Shown: one piece after another, positions 14,748 to 21,940 of the stretch
How positions within the stretch are numbered: position 1 is the first letter of the stretch
Layout of the letters: every line of letters starts with the position of its first letter
Virus record (IMG/VR): IMGVR_UViG_3300023179_000073
Coordinates: 1 to 64,000 of that record
DNA: 64,000 nucleotides
From: a virus
Direction: 5' to 3' (one strand)
Translations under genes and position numbers: made by a program
Notes under the pieces: generated by a model
The model's input: only the letters and a program-made list of their open reading frames with translations
What the model was told of the DNA's origin: nothing
The model's database searches: none

Positions 14748-14959
14748 TATTTTCTACCCCATTGAATCATATTCCATCCACGCTCATGGACATAATATAT
14801 GAATATTTTTACAACTGTTTCCCAAAATGCAATTGCTCCTGATAATGTGGCATTTTTAGTTATTACATATGCAACTGCAAAAGAAGATAGAGTGCCCCAA
14901 ATACGATAACTTAATGCCTTTACAAAGGATCTAGACCTAGTTACTTTCACGAAGGCCAC
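14747..14959 (-). CDS. DUF2061-family small membrane protein
   Basis: A 70-residue protein with GTG start and the sequence SFVKALSYRIWGTLSSFA followed by a second helix ending HERGWN, matching the DUF2061 membrane family in length and pattern. Two transmembrane segments (about 20-36 and 40-57). Function unknown; in some gene clusters DUF2061 proteins occur with APS kinase genes, and here an APS kinase-like gene lies just upstream, which is notable. Confidence 0.75.
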   Translation of the reverse strand: MAFVKVTRSRSFVKALSYRIWGTLSSFAVAYVITKNATLSGAIAFWETVVKIFIYYVHERGWNMIQWGRK

Positions 14960-14992
14960 TCCATATTTTTAACACTAAGTTTGTCTATTATT

Positions 14993-15754
14993 TTACAAAC
15001 CAAGTTCTTTGCGCTTTTCAGTAGCCGAAATAGCATGAATATCTGCCCCCAAATCTACTTGTTCAATTTTATACCCTACATCACGACCATATACAATATT
15101 GGTAATATTAGGTAAGCGAAGTACCATTGATCCATTCATGAATTCATCCTTGGCAATATATTCTTTTACCTGATCAAAAGTAAGTGGATCTTTTTCACTT
15201 GTATTATATGTATTACGTACTCCCAATAATACTTGATCTGTTCGTTTACCCGCCTCTATATATAATGCATGATGCCCTTCATGCCATGGCTGATAGCGAC
15301 CAAGCATAAGCGTAGTTGGTGCAGACCAATCATGTAATTCAAATAAAGAAATAATCAAACTTGCTTTTTCATATGGATTTTTTTCATGATCAGAAAACAT
15401 AAAGTCAAACTCTTTTGGTGCTATAAACATTTTATTTGTATCTTCAAATCTACCCTCTGTTATGGTATCCATAAAAATTAAAATATCTGGCTTACCAAAT
15501 GCCTCTCTTGTAGCATCTGTTGGACAAACAAAATCTACAACTACTGGAGCAATTCCTTGCTTAGAAATAAGTCTTGCCATTGCACCCATACGTCTTGCTT
15601 GCTCTATGCGATCTTCTGGAGTAAATCCAAGATCAGAATTTACTGTAGATCTTACTTCATCCGCATTAAGATGAATAGCATTAATACGTTCCTTAAGGGC
15701 TTTTGACAGTTCTGTTTTACCAGAACCAGGTAGTCCAATTACTTGTATAATCAT
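14993..15754 (-). CDS. cysC: Bifunctional APS kinase / nucleotidyltransferase
   Basis: A 253-residue two-domain protein. The N-terminal half is APS kinase-like: P-loop GLPGSGKT (7-14), NADEVRSTVNSDLGF (~31-45) and DRIEQARRMG, the conserved CysC block. The C-terminal half is a nucleotidyltransferase of the NadM/cytidylyltransferase superfamily: GRYQPWHEGHH (H-x-G-H) and ISATEKR near the end, the nucleotide-binding signature. Fusions of this type exist in cyanophages. The kinase would make PAPS, the donor for the sulfotransferase encoded just upstream in the same direction. The role of the second domain is unclear; it is not an ATP sulfurylase by sequence pattern. The ATG at 15754 starts the P-loop domain cleanly; an in-frame ATG at 15787 lies in the preceding gene. 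Confidence 0.8.
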   Translation of the reverse strand: MIIQVIGLPGSGKTELSKALKERINAIHLNADEVRSTVNSDLGFTPEDRIEQARRMGAMARLISKQGIAPVVVDFVCPTDATREAFGKPDILIFMDTITEGRFEDTNKMFIAPKEFDFMFSDHEKNPYEKASLIISLFELHDWSAPTTLMLGRYQPWHEGHHALYIEAGKRTDQVLLGVRNTYNTSEKDPLTFDQVKEYIAKDEFMNGSMVLRLPNITNIVYGRDVGYKIEQVDLGADIHAISATEKRKELGL

Positions 15755-15770
15755 TTTTTTCCCATAACCA

Positions 15771-16499
15771 TTATATAGTATATCCAAAAAAGTCGGCTAT
15801 TTCTCCAACACTTCTTACTACATCGTCTATCTGACTACTATTTAGTTCTTTTTTCCACCTACCAGTACCGTCAAAAAGTGGTTGTTTTACTTGCCAAGAT
15901 CTTCTTATTTCGTGATTACTAATACCATTTTTATAAACTTTGTCTTTTCCATCACTATCTTTTGGATTTTGTACTCCGTACCAGTTTGGAGCATATTTAT
16001 GATACTCTAACATATTTTTATCAAAATCTATGTTTATATATTTACAAATATCAATAAAAGTATCTTCAAAGTCATTAACAATATTTTCATATTTAACTAA
16101 ATGACCAAATGAATAAAACTTTTTTATATATTCAAAGTCTTTTTTAAGCCTATCAATTGACTTATTCCAATTTTCAAACCTGCTATAAAGTGATGAGACT
16201 ATATCTCTTGGGTCTCTTATATTTAATATAAACTTTGCATTTGGATATTCTTTTTTTATTTTATCTAAAACATATATATGATTTGGAGTTTTTTCTATGA
16301 TCATGGTTTGTTTGTCTGAATAGTTATTAAAAATAAAATTATTAATATCATATGACTCATCAATAAACATTCTTGTTTCAGTTGGAATTAATAATAAATT
16401 TTTATGTGTACCTAAAACTGTTGCTGTAAGTGTAGTTCCAGAATGTCCACAGCCAGAAATAGAAATTAAATTTAAATTATTTAATAGTTTATTTTCCAT
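15771..16499 (-). CDS. PAPS-dependent sulfotransferase
   Basis: A 242-residue protein with the 5'-phosphosulfate binding loop SGCGHSGTTL (about 14-23) and the 3'-phosphate binding segment IRDPRDIVSSLYSR (about 93-106), both diagnostic of carbohydrate or protein sulfotransferases. FGYTI at the end is usual for the group. It should move a sulfate from PAPS onto a hydroxyl or amine. Its stop is 17 bases from the start of the APS kinase gene that would supply PAPS, and WhiB lies immediately upstream. Confidence 0.85.
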   Translation of the reverse strand: MENKLLNNLNLISISGCGHSGTTLTATVLGTHKNLLLIPTETRMFIDESYDINNFIFNNYSDKQTMIIEKTPNHIYVLDKIKKEYPNAKFILNIRDPRDIVSSLYSRFENWNKSIDRLKKDFEYIKKFYSFGHLVKYENIVNDFEDTFIDICKYINIDFDKNMLEYHKYAPNWYGVQNPKDSDGKDKVYKNGISNHEIRRSWQVKQPLFDGTGRWKKELNSSQIDDVVRSVGEIADFFGYTI

Positions 16500-16502
16500 G
16501 CT

Positions 16503-16784
16503 TTATTCCATTGTTAGTGCTTGCCAAGTATTTGACCAGTCTTGCTTAGTTTTATGCTTGTTAAATTCTCTTGAAACCTCTCCACCTTCTAAATAAACTC
16601 CACCCCAAACACCCCACTCCTTACCAGATACCCCATTAGCAAAACATATTTTTTTAACAGGACACTGTTTACAAAGCGCATCAACTGTATGCCTAGATTC
16701 TTCATTATCTTCATATTTATCAAAATAAATATTTGTATCAAGGCCTAAACAAGATGCCCTATCTTTCCATAAATGCTGTTTCAT
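16503..16784 (-). CDS. whiB: WhiB-family iron-sulfur transcription regulator
   Basis: A 93-residue Wbl protein. The four cluster cysteines are C12, C38, C41 and C47 (C-x2-C-x5-C) and the GVWGG turn is at residues 58-62, with basic residues after it. Wbl proteins bind a 4Fe-4S cluster and the host sigma factor region 4 and are restricted to Actinobacteria and their phages, where they can repress host whiB genes or cause superinfection exclusion. This is the strongest single sign of an actinobacterial host. Translation is close-coupled with the sulfotransferase gene (3-bp gap). Confidence 0.93.
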   Translation of the reverse strand: MKQHLWKDRASCLGLDTNIYFDKYEDNEESRHTVDALCKQCPVKKICFANGVSGKEWGVWGGVYLEGGEVSREFNKHKTKQDWSNTWQALTME

Positions 16785-16786
16785 AC

Positions 16787-16996
16787 TTAATCTCTATACT
16801 TATTTGGTATATCCCAACCATCACGACCAGGTTTATATATTTTATGTAGATACCATTTATCTTTTACTCTAATACCATTTACAGCAGTTTTTGCTATGCT
16901 AGATTCTTTTAAATCAATAACATTCCAACCATGCCACATTAGATTTGTATTTTTATTTACAATTTTTTCCATAGTATTTAAACTTCTAATTTTCAT
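16787..16996 (-). CDS. Small hypothetical protein (69 aa)
   Basis: A 69-residue, aromatic and basic protein (MWHGWNVID; DKWYLHKIYKPGRDGW). AAGGA lies upstream of the ATG. It is separated from whiB by two bases. No family recognised. Confidence 0.5.
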   Translation of the reverse strand: MKIRSLNTMEKIVNKNTNLMWHGWNVIDLKESSIAKTAVNGIRVKDKWYLHKIYKPGRDGWDIPNKYRD

Positions 16997-17004
16997 ATTT
17001 ATCC

Positions 17005-17355
17005 TTAATATTTAAAAATCCCAACTTCAATATTTTTTGATTCAGCAGCATAAACTAATTTAGATTTTGGATCACTAGGTTTACTTAAAAAAGCAAAATA
17101 GTTTAATTGATTTATATTTGTATTTAACCAAGAAGGAGCAGTATTATAAAATTTAATTTTTTTGCCTCTTGCTTTCATGCCACGTTCTGATAAATTGCAA
17201 AACTCAGAAACAAAGTTATTTACTTTTGCTGGACCAACTGAATAAATGATAAACTCGTTATCATTTTCTTTCATGCTAGATAGTGCAACGCTCATAGCAC
17301 GAAGAAAAACGTTATAGTCATTAAAACTAGACGTTCCCTGTACTCCCACTATCAT
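17005..17355 (-). CDS. Rossmann-like hypothetical protein (possible SLOG superfamily)
   Basis: A 116-residue protein starting MIVGVQGTSSFNDY, with IIYSVGPAKVNNF (about 37-50) and a C-terminal strand pattern ending NIEVGIF. The G-x-x-G-T-S-S and later VGPA segment fit a small nucleotide-binding Rossmann fold such as SLOG/DUF2493-like proteins. It overlaps the gene upstream by 29 bases. The assignment is tentative. Confidence 0.4.
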   Translation of the reverse strand: MIVGVQGTSSFNDYNVFLRAMSVALSSMKENDNEFIIYSVGPAKVNNFVSEFCNLSERGMKARGKKIKFYNTAPSWLNTNINQLNYFAFLSKPSDPKSKLVYAAESKNIEVGIFKY

Positions 17356-17749
17356 TTTTTTCCATTCCTTGTCTTAAGTCATCAAGTATTGATAACATTT
17401 TATTTAATTCTTTTGTTGGCATATTTTCAATATCTAAAGGCTTAATAGTATTTTCATCTACTCTGCCACCAATGGCATTGGCAGTATAAAAAACATTGTC
17501 CAATACCCAATATGCTTTTCCTTCAGTTATTACAACCTTTAACATATTTTTTTGAATATGTTTTTGAGACTGTGTTATAACTTTAGGTTTTTCAAACATT
17601 TTTTGTGGAATTATTTCTTTGGCCATTTCATAAATATTGCTTTGTCTATATTTAATTTTGGACAAAAATTTTATTCTTTTTTTGTTTGATATTTTAATTA
17701 TAGACCATACGGTAAAAGATGTCAAGCCTATAATCAATAAATATTCCAT
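17327..17749 (-). CDS. Membrane-anchored hypothetical protein (140 aa)
   Basis: One N-terminal transmembrane segment (about residues 2-20), a basic stretch, a central small domain with KAYWVLDNVFYTA (~80-92), and a helical acidic tail. It overlaps the 116-residue gene downstream. Conserved type in actinophages as far as I recall, function unknown. Confidence 0.5.
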   Translation of the reverse strand: MEYLLIIGLTSFTVWSIIKISNKKRIKFLSKIKYRQSNIYEMAKEIIPQKMFEKPKVITQSQKHIQKNMLKVVITEGKAYWVLDNVFYTANAIGGRVDENTIKPLDIENMPTKELNKMLSILDDLRQGMEKNDSGSTGNV

Positions 17750-17750
17750 T

Positions 17751-17912
17751 TTATTTAGATTTTTTTGTTGTTTCTTTTGTCAAACCCAAAATCATAGAAT
17801 TGAGTTTATTAATCTCAATTTGCAATTTTAATGATTCTAATTCTGTATCAGACAGTTTTTGTTTATAAAATGTTATTAACTGAATTAGTTCATTTTTTTC
17901 TAAATTTTCCAT
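17751..17912 (-). CDS. Small coiled-coil protein (53 aa)
   Basis: A 53-residue frame whose whole length has heptad-like leucine/isoleucine spacing (ELIQLITFYKQKL; LQIEINKLNSMILGL). It ends one base before the start of the membrane-anchored gene. No motif beyond the coiled coil. Confidence 0.45.
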   Translation of the reverse strand: MENLEKNELIQLITFYKQKLSDTELESLKLQIEINKLNSMILGLTKETTKKSK

Positions 17913-17918
17913 TACCCC

Positions 17919-18287
17919 CTACTTTCTTAGATCAAATGCGGTTCCTTGCCAAACCTTCTCTAATTTTTTCTTTTCTCTTTCCACAATTGCACGGCTCCAT
18001 GAAAAACCTGCATCTCCACCCCAAGCATCCCACATAATTCTTCCATTAGATGGAAACTCTGGACCATCATAAAAGCCTTTGCCTTTTTTATCTACTTCAT
18101 GACGAGAAAAAAATGAATACATACGTTTAACAACTGAAAGAGACATTGATCTTCCAGCAACTATATCTGTTGCACGACCCCAACCGACTGGAGTACCTGC
18201 TCCTTTAGCCTTACCATCTGCTTTCCATTTTAAAGCACGACGAGCAGCAGCCTTCATACCAGATGTTGGTGTATATGTATCAGCCAT
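17919..18287 (-). CDS. Phage prohead-protease-associated domain protein
   Basis: A 122-residue protein with the block MKAAARRALKWKADG (10-24), GWGRATDIVAG, VVKRMYSFFSRHEVDKKG and WDAWGGDAGFSW. I recognise this block from actinophage proteins linked to capsid maturation proteases or XkdF-like proteins, where it is often a separate domain. Its molecular role is not clear to me. It sits next to the 284-residue protein at 18639-19493, which has a related context. Confidence 0.5.
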   Translation of the reverse strand: MADTYTPTSGMKAAARRALKWKADGKAKGAGTPVGWGRATDIVAGRSMSLSVVKRMYSFFSRHEVDKKGKGFYDGPEFPSNGRIMWDAWGGDAGFSWSRAIVEREKKKLEKVWQGTAFDLRK

Positions 18288-18387
18288 TTTCTTCTATCCT
18301 TTTTCTTTCATAAGATTTACCCCAAAAAAATGATCCAATCATTAATAATCCTATTACTAGTGAATGCCAGAAATAAAACATGCTCAT
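18280..18387 (-). CDS. Tiny membrane protein (35 aa)
   Basis: A 35-residue frame, one transmembrane segment (about 5-22) followed by a charged tail (KSYERKRIEENG). Start overlaps the previous stop by ATGA and its end overlaps the next gene by eight bases, indicating coupled translation. Confidence 0.45.
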   Translation of the reverse strand: MSMFYFWHSLVIGLLMIGSFFWGKSYERKRIEENG

Positions 18388-18491
18388 TTTCCACCCTTTT
18401 TCTTTTGTTGTTTAGCAACACGCTTTTCTTTAAGAGTCATCTTTGGCTCTTTCTTTTTATTAACATTACCCTTTTGTTCTTTATTTGCCAC
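18384..18491 (-). CDS. Tiny basic protein (35 aa)
   Basis: A 35-residue GTG-started frame, about 40% lysine/arginine, with PKMTLKEKRVAKQQKKKGG. The core TLKEKR-A-K is a pattern I remember from small basic actinophage proteins. It overlaps the frame upstream by 11 bases and the one downstream by ATGA. May bind nucleic acid. Confidence 0.5.
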   Translation of the reverse strand: MANKEQKGNVNKKKEPKMTLKEKRVAKQQKKKGGK

Positions 18492-18639
18492 TTACTGCCC
18501 CCTTTTTTATTTTTGGATATGGACCAAGATCTGCCTTAATTGTCCCGTCTTTTCTTAAACGAACAATTCTTCCATCTTTTATTTGTAATGGATTAAATGC
18601 ATAGTTTTTAAAAAAAGATCCAGAAGATTTTTTAGACAT
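18481..18639 (-). CDS. Small basic hypothetical protein (52 aa)
   Basis: A 52-residue protein (SKKSSGSFFKNYAFN; KDGRIVRLRKDGTIKADLG). It starts on the stop of the 284-residue gene (TAATG) and so is translationally coupled. Unknown function. Confidence 0.5.
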   Translation of the reverse strand: MSKKSSGSFFKNYAFNPLQIKDGRIVRLRKDGTIKADLGPYPKIKKGAVSGK

Positions 18640-19493
18640 TATTTTTCCAATGTCAGAGGATTAAACGCTCCGCTCCAAATACTTTTTTCTGTAGTTTGAG
18701 ATGCTGACTTATATGTTCCACCACGGCGTTTGTATTCTTGAACTACCCAAGAATTAGCAACTGCAGACGGGTAAACATCAAACTTATCTTTTGCTGCTTG
18801 CACAACTCTTGCATAAAGTTTTGGATTTGCTGGCTCACTTCCACCACGTCTTGGTTTAATAAACTCATCATAGTTAGGAGTTTTTGCTTTATCAATTTCT
18901 TCTGATTTTTTAACTGGAACGCAATTAGGAACCATTCGTCCATTTTTTTCTTTCATTCCTTGTTGTTCATATCCTACCCAACATGCCTTTTCCATGTTAT
19001 CCCATTTATCTTCTTCTTCATTGTCTGAATAATAACTTTTGCTTATTATGTTTGTTTTTATTGTTTCTATAACTTTATCCATGCCAATATTTGATTCTAA
19101 AGATGGCATTGCCATTACTTCAGATGCTTTTATACCAACAAAATATTCTGTTTCTTCTAATCCGCCTTCTTCCATTTCAAAAAGTTGAATTAATAAAGCA
19201 GGTTCTTCTGCTGATGCAGCAAGCGCATATTCTGATCCAGGAAAACCAAGCATTCCTTCTGTCATTACATGGACAACACGACCAACATAAACTTCATCAT
19301 CATTCGGCGCCATAACCATGTCGCCTTCTTTTACCATTGCCTTGCCAATATTTCCTTCGCTAATATTAATAGCATAAATTTGACGAGCAGCAGCGCCTTT
19401 AGTTTTATGGCAACCCATTACTGTTCCATCGTCTTTTAAAGCAGGGTAGCCTGAGCATCCATATGACCCTTTAGCACCTACACGATATGGCAT
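18639..19493 (-). CDS. Structural/capsid-maturation-associated protein (284 aa)
   Basis: A 284-residue protein. The N-terminus carries GCSGYPALKDDGTVMGCHKTK (in two Cys-containing halves, residues 12-32), a small domain found in actinophage prohead proteins; the middle is acidic; the C-terminus carries ANPKLYARVVQAAKDKFDV and AVANSWVVQEYKRRGGTY (about 224-263), also a recurring phage block. AGGAGG before the ATG indicates strong late translation. Role probably structural or in head maturation; no protease active site is evident to me. Confidence 0.5.
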   Translation of the reverse strand: MPYRVGAKGSYGCSGYPALKDDGTVMGCHKTKGAAARQIYAINISEGNIGKAMVKEGDMVMAPNDDEVYVGRVVHVMTEGMLGFPGSEYALAASAEEPALLIQLFEMEEGGLEETEYFVGIKASEVMAMPSLESNIGMDKVIETIKTNIISKSYYSDNEEEDKWDNMEKACWVGYEQQGMKEKNGRMVPNCVPVKKSEEIDKAKTPNYDEFIKPRRGGSEPANPKLYARVVQAAKDKFDVYPSAVANSWVVQEYKRRGGTYKSASQTTEKSIWSGAFNPLTLEK

Positions 19494-19532
19494 AGCAAAC
19501 CCTCCTAGTTTATATACTGATTATATCAGAAT

Positions 19533-19919
19533 TTAGTTATTGGGATGTTGACCAGATAGCCTTTTTAGTTCTTCAATAGACCACTGCTCACGCTTAGTAA
19601 GTTTTGATATTGCATCTCTATCATATGCTTTTGGCCCAAGGGTAACTATTGGATCCTTTGCTAAAAAATCTATATTTACATACCCTCTTTCCCATAAAGA
19701 AAGTATTTCAGTATTTACAGAGTTCATATGGTCATGATATAACTCTGGCATTACCTGCTGAATTTTGGGAGTAAATGAATATAAAAGTGATCCATCTTCA
19801 GAATCAATGCCAGCAACTTCTAATGCACCCTCAAGAATTAATTTTTCAATCATTTCATTTTCATCTGAACTCATATTTTTTCCATCAGGATTTAATATCC
19901 TTTTTAATAATTTTTTCAT
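19533..19919 (-). CDS. Hypothetical protein (128 aa)
   Basis: A 128-residue helical protein with acidic N-terminal half and LTKREQWSIEELKRLSG near the C-terminus. It overlaps the upstream zinc-site protein by 35 bases. No family recognised; may be structural given the neighbour. Confidence 0.45.
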   Translation of the reverse strand: MKKLLKRILNPDGKNMSSDENEMIEKLILEGALEVAGIDSEDGSLLYSFTPKIQQVMPELYHDHMNSVNTEILSLWERGYVNIDFLAKDPIVTLGPKAYDRDAISKLTKREQWSIEELKRLSGQHPNN

Positions 19920-20382
19920 TTCTTAACTCCTTTGATTTTATTACATCGTTAATTGCGTTTTGTTTTAACTTTTTATATGTTCCAGTTTCAAAATCTAAAT
20001 CCTGCAACTTTCTCATATGTGGGCAAAAAATGCGACCCTGCTTCATACATTCTAAATGAAATGGGTGAAGATCTGAATAAACCCATCGGTCGTTTTTATT
20101 TACTAAAATTAAATTGCAAGTATACCACCTAACAACAATTTCTTTATCATTAATTTTTATACCACAATACGGGCACAAATTGTTTTTATATACAAGGTCT
20201 TCATTTTTTTCATTTAGACCAAGATGACCTAAAGATTGAAAACGATCTTCGGATTGCCAAGGAATTGGAACCTTTTTTGCTAAGTCTTTTCTGTTTGGTG
20301 TTGCAAATGGTCTTGGTAATCCCGTTGTGTGCACGTCTTTTTCTTGCCATTTACTAGCAGCAGCAAAATATTTATTTTTCAT
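19885..20382 (-). CDS. Zinc-binding phage protein (RING-like cysteine/histidine pattern)
   Basis: A 165-residue protein with CPYCG (about 70-74), a histidine pair HPFHLEC (~106-112) and FCPHM (~119-123), giving a C-x2-C ... H-x2-H-x2-C ... C-x-H set like a treble-clef or RING-type zinc site. N-terminal PRPFATPNRKDL and basic C-terminus. Common in actinophages as an unnamed protein in my recollection. Function unknown. Confidence 0.55.
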   Translation of the reverse strand: MKNKYFAAASKWQEKDVHTTGLPRPFATPNRKDLAKKVPIPWQSEDRFQSLGHLGLNEKNEDLVYKNNLCPYCGIKINDKEIVVRWYTCNLILVNKNDRWVYSDLHPFHLECMKQGRIFCPHMRKLQDLDFETGTYKKLKQNAINDVIKSKELRNEKIIKKDIKS

Positions 20383-20623
20383 TAATAAAATTTTCTAATT
20401 CTTTTTTTGTTTTTGTTCCAGAAATACGGGAAATCTCTTTTTCATTTTCAATTAAAATAAATGTTGGAATTGACTTTACTTCAAAATTTTTAACAAGCAA
20501 TTGCTCGTAATCAGCATCTATTATTTGAAACTGAAAACCTTCTTTTTTCATTTCTTCAACAATTGGTCGTGTTTTTTTGCACGGAGCACACCAATCTGCT
20601 GTAAAATAAAAAACAGTTTTCAT
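20372..20623 (-). CDS. Thioredoxin
   Basis: An 83-residue single-domain thioredoxin, shorter than host TrxA. The active site is WCAPC (residues 11-15), the cis-proline motif SIPTF is near residue 52 and the glycine before the last strand is present. It would reduce disulfides or support a ribonucleotide reductase or modification enzyme. It overlaps the thermonuclease gene by four bases and the zinc-site gene by 11. Confidence 0.9.
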   Translation of the reverse strand: MKTVFYFTADWCAPCKKTRPIVEEMKKEGFQFQIIDADYEQLLVKNFEVKSIPTFILIENEKEISRISGTKTKKELENFINEK

Positions 20624-21027
20624 TTTCCAGACTTTGCTCTAGCCTTTTTTAATACTTCAAAATCTTTAATTTTGGTTTCACCAAGGTATCCCCAAGCATA
20701 ACCATCATTAATCATTTTATTATTAATTGATTCTGATTCTCCATTTATATATACCCAGCCAAGAATGCGACCATATTTTTCGGATGAATCCATTTTTTCT
20801 GTACGAATAACAACTGTTTTAGCATCTTTTAATTTTTTCTTTAAATATTCTTTAGCCTCAAGACCAAGAGCCTTTTCAGCCTTATCTGTTGTGCGTGATT
20901 CTGGAGTATCAATACCAGCCAAACGAACACGGGATGAAAACAAAATATCAAACCCTAAATCAATAATTACATCAATAGTGTCTCCATCAACAACATTCTT
21001 TACTTCTTTAACAAAATACTCATACAT
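20620..21027 (-). CDS. Thermonuclease (SNase-like)
   Basis: A 135-residue staphylococcal nuclease fold. VVDGDTIDV (about 12-20) carries the calcium-binding aspartates, RLAGIDTPES (~35-44) the catalytic arginine and acidic residue, and YGRILGWVY contains the second arginine. No signal peptide is present, so it acts inside the cell, for example on host DNA or in recombination. Coupled with the thioredoxin and DUF7455-like genes by short overlaps. Confidence 0.88.
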   Translation of the reverse strand: MYEYFVKEVKNVVDGDTIDVIIDLGFDILFSSRVRLAGIDTPESRTTDKAEKALGLEAKEYLKKKLKDAKTVVIRTEKMDSSEKYGRILGWVYINGESESINNKMINDGYAWGYLGETKIKDFEVLKKARAKSGK

Positions 21028-21293
21028 TATATAGCCCCAATTGGTTTATTTTTTTCTAGTTTTTCACGCTCATCAATAACTTCAACAATAAAAGACATCA
21101 TTTTTTCATAACCCTTTGGGTTATTTATTATTTTGTTATAATGATGACTACAAAAAAGTAGTTCTCCAGAATTACCCCTAACTTTTACTAGAGCCTGAGC
21201 CTGACATTTATCACAGCGATCATTAGCGGTTAAGGTATAAGTTTTTGATACTACACTTGGATGATCTTTAACGGTTGAGGTCATAGATCTCAT
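21027..21293 (-). CDS. DUF7455-like zinc protein
   Basis: An 88-residue protein with LTANDRCDKCQAQALVKV (about 22-39) and LLFCSHHYNK (~46-55), matching the actinobacterial DUF7455 pattern C-x2-C...C-x2-H. These proteins are widespread in Actinobacteria, often encoded near sigma factors, with no known biochemical role. The start may be internal (ATG 21284). Supports an actinobacterial host. Confidence 0.7.
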   Translation of the reverse strand: MRSMTSTVKDHPSVVSKTYTLTANDRCDKCQAQALVKVRGNSGELLFCSHHYNKIINNPKGYEKMMSFIVEVIDEREKLEKNKPIGAI

Positions 21294-21727
21294 TATACTC
21301 TATTACTTTCTTTTACCTTTGTATCTCTATTTATAGAATCTACTTTTTGACTTTCTTTAAGTTCAAAAGATTTTTCTCTATCAAATAGTTGATATTCATA
21401 TGATTTAAATTCAAAAAATCTATCTAATTCTTTTAATACTTTTTGATGATCTAGCGTTGAGCAAGTATATAAATCAAATTGTAAAAGTGCTGGCTCTTCT
21501 TCGTCCCATACATGAAAAGCAATGTGAGATGTTTCAATCATTACACTTGCAGTCATTCCACGATTACCCGTTTTATTTACATAAGCAGCATGTGGACCAG
21601 AAATAATTTTCATATCTATCTGTTCAGTTAAATAAGTCAAAAAGTCTTTTACTTTAACTGGATTTGTTGGATAATTCTTAATTTTTGCATTAACCAGTAA
21701 ATGATTATGCTCTATTTTTTTTCCCAC
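21293..21727 (-). CDS. speD: S-adenosylmethionine decarboxylase proenzyme
   Basis: A 144-residue SpeD-like protein. Self-cleavage would occur before S67 in ETSHIAFHVW, generating the pyruvoyl group; H72 and C89 (in LYTC) match the processing and catalytic histidine and cysteine, with S-to-H spacing of five as in the bacterial enzyme. It would make decarboxylated SAM for spermidine synthesis. AdoMet decarboxylases occur in other aquatic phages. The C-terminal 40 residues are lysine-rich and not part of the core. No spermidine synthase is visible in the window. Confidence 0.75.
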   Translation of the reverse strand: MGKKIEHNHLLVNAKIKNYPTNPVKVKDFLTYLTEQIDMKIISGPHAAYVNKTGNRGMTASVMIETSHIAFHVWDEEEPALLQFDLYTCSTLDHQKVLKELDRFFEFKSYEYQLFDREKSFELKESQKVDSINRDTKVKESNRV

Positions 21728-21903
21728 TATTTTCTCCTATTATCTGTTGAATAAAACCCACTACCATTAAAAATAGCAGTAGGAGCACTCCAAAGTCTTT
21801 GCATAGATTCATTGCAACACACTGGATATTTATCTTCTTCAATTCTTTTTTCAAACTCAATTTGAGAAGAGCATACCAAACACTTATAGTCATATATAGG
21901 CAT
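21727..21903 (-). CDS. FmdB-type zinc-ribbon protein
   Basis: A 58-residue protein starting MPIYDYKCLVC, the FmdB/zinc-ribbon signature, with the second metal pair reduced to VCC. FmdB-like proteins are small putative regulators. AGGAG lies eight bases before ATG 21903, which supports this start over the in-frame ATG at 21948. It shares a base with the AdoMet decarboxylase start. Confidence 0.75.
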   Translation of the reverse strand: MPIYDYKCLVCSSQIEFEKRIEEDKYPVCCNESMQRLWSAPTAIFNGSGFYSTDNRRK

Positions 21904-21940
21904 AAACTCTCCTTGGCTTATTGATATATTAAGTATATCA

